Made by a program: the position numbers and the translations under genes. From positions 46,395,587 through 46,459,586 of the forward strand of contig CM057833.1 of NCBI GenBank assembly GCA_030068075.1: a DNA stretch of 64,000 nucleotides, written 5' to 3'. Of this stretch, positions 63,832 through 64,000 are shown in pieces. The stretch is from Paguma larvata (taxonomy: Eukaryota > Chordata > Mammalia > Carnivora > Viverridae). How positions within the stretch are numbered: position 1 is the first letter of the stretch; each line of letters starts with the position of its first letter. The notes under the pieces are model-generated. The model did not search any database. It was not told the origin of the DNA and saw only the letters and a program-made list of their open reading frames with translations.

Positions 63832-64000
63832 CTGGGGGTGGCTCAGTTGGTTAAGCATCCGACTTTGACTCAGGTCATGATCTCATGGTTCATGGGTTCA
63901 AGCCCCACCTTGGACTCTGTGCTGACAGCTCAGAGCCTAAGGCCTGCTTCAGATTCTGTGTCTCCCTCTCTCTGCCCTCTCCCTGCTCATGAGCACGTGC
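63832..64000 (+). mobile_element. Felid SINE cut by window end
   Basis: The head GGGGGTGGCTCAGTTGGTTA lacks the first few bases. The body continues through CTCCCTCTCTCTGCCCTCTC to the window edge, so the tail and 3' flank are not visible. Confidence 0.95.

Overview
This window is non-coding mammalian DNA, almost certainly from a felid or close feliform carnivore. The diagnostic signal is a young tRNA-derived carnivore SINE. Its head reads GGGGCACCTGGGTGGCTCAG, its body is CT-rich, and its tail is AATAAACATTAAA. At least 13 recognisable copies occur on both strands, several with intact target-site duplications. The cat-type head (CAGTCGGTTAAGCGTCC) differs from the dog-type consensus as I recall it. 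Base composition is AT-rich and CpG-poor. Older layers are MIR, L2, MER5-type hAT elements, MaLR LTRs and ancient L1, as in any placental genome.

I find no protein-coding gene, exon, processed pseudogene, tRNA, rRNA or known ncRNA gene that I can defend. Open reading frames are short (the longest is 196 codons), lie on both strands, and are chance frames or fall in repeats. The only coding-like remnant outside LINEs is a broken ERVL-type pol fragment near 600-1200. The window is best read as intergenic or deep intronic sequence.

Layout. 1-4.1 kb: ERVL-like and LTR relics. 4.1-9.9 kb: MIR, L2, MER5 and one complete MaLR LTR (7019-7364). 9.9-10.9 kb: a 5'-truncated L1. 11-29 kb: dense MIR/L2 with two full SINEs and one tRNA-head-only SINE, CA microsatellites, and stretches that resemble conserved non-coding elements (11.8-12.0, 21.8-22.3 kb). 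29.1-29.6 kb: two SINEs head to head. 31-34.5 kb: an L2 remnant split by a SINE, a MaLR LTR and a MIR; the MIR is itself split by a 252-bp segment duplicated from 31.0-31.3 kb. 35.7-36.7 kb: L1-derived tail rich in simple repeats. 38.7-42.06 kb: an ancient plus-strand L1 carrying a SINE and two MLT1 LTRs. 43-53 kb: MIR/L2/MER5 and a small MITE. 54.1-57.65 kb: an ancient minus-strand L1 with three SINEs. 57.8-64 kb: L2, MIR and two more young SINEs, the last cut by the window edge.

The most notable non-routine observation is the roughly 94% identical direct duplication (31038-31287 and 33874-34125), inserted into a MIR without a poly(A) tail. No undescribed biological system is evident. Repeat names come from recognition by eye, and subfamily assignments are approximate.
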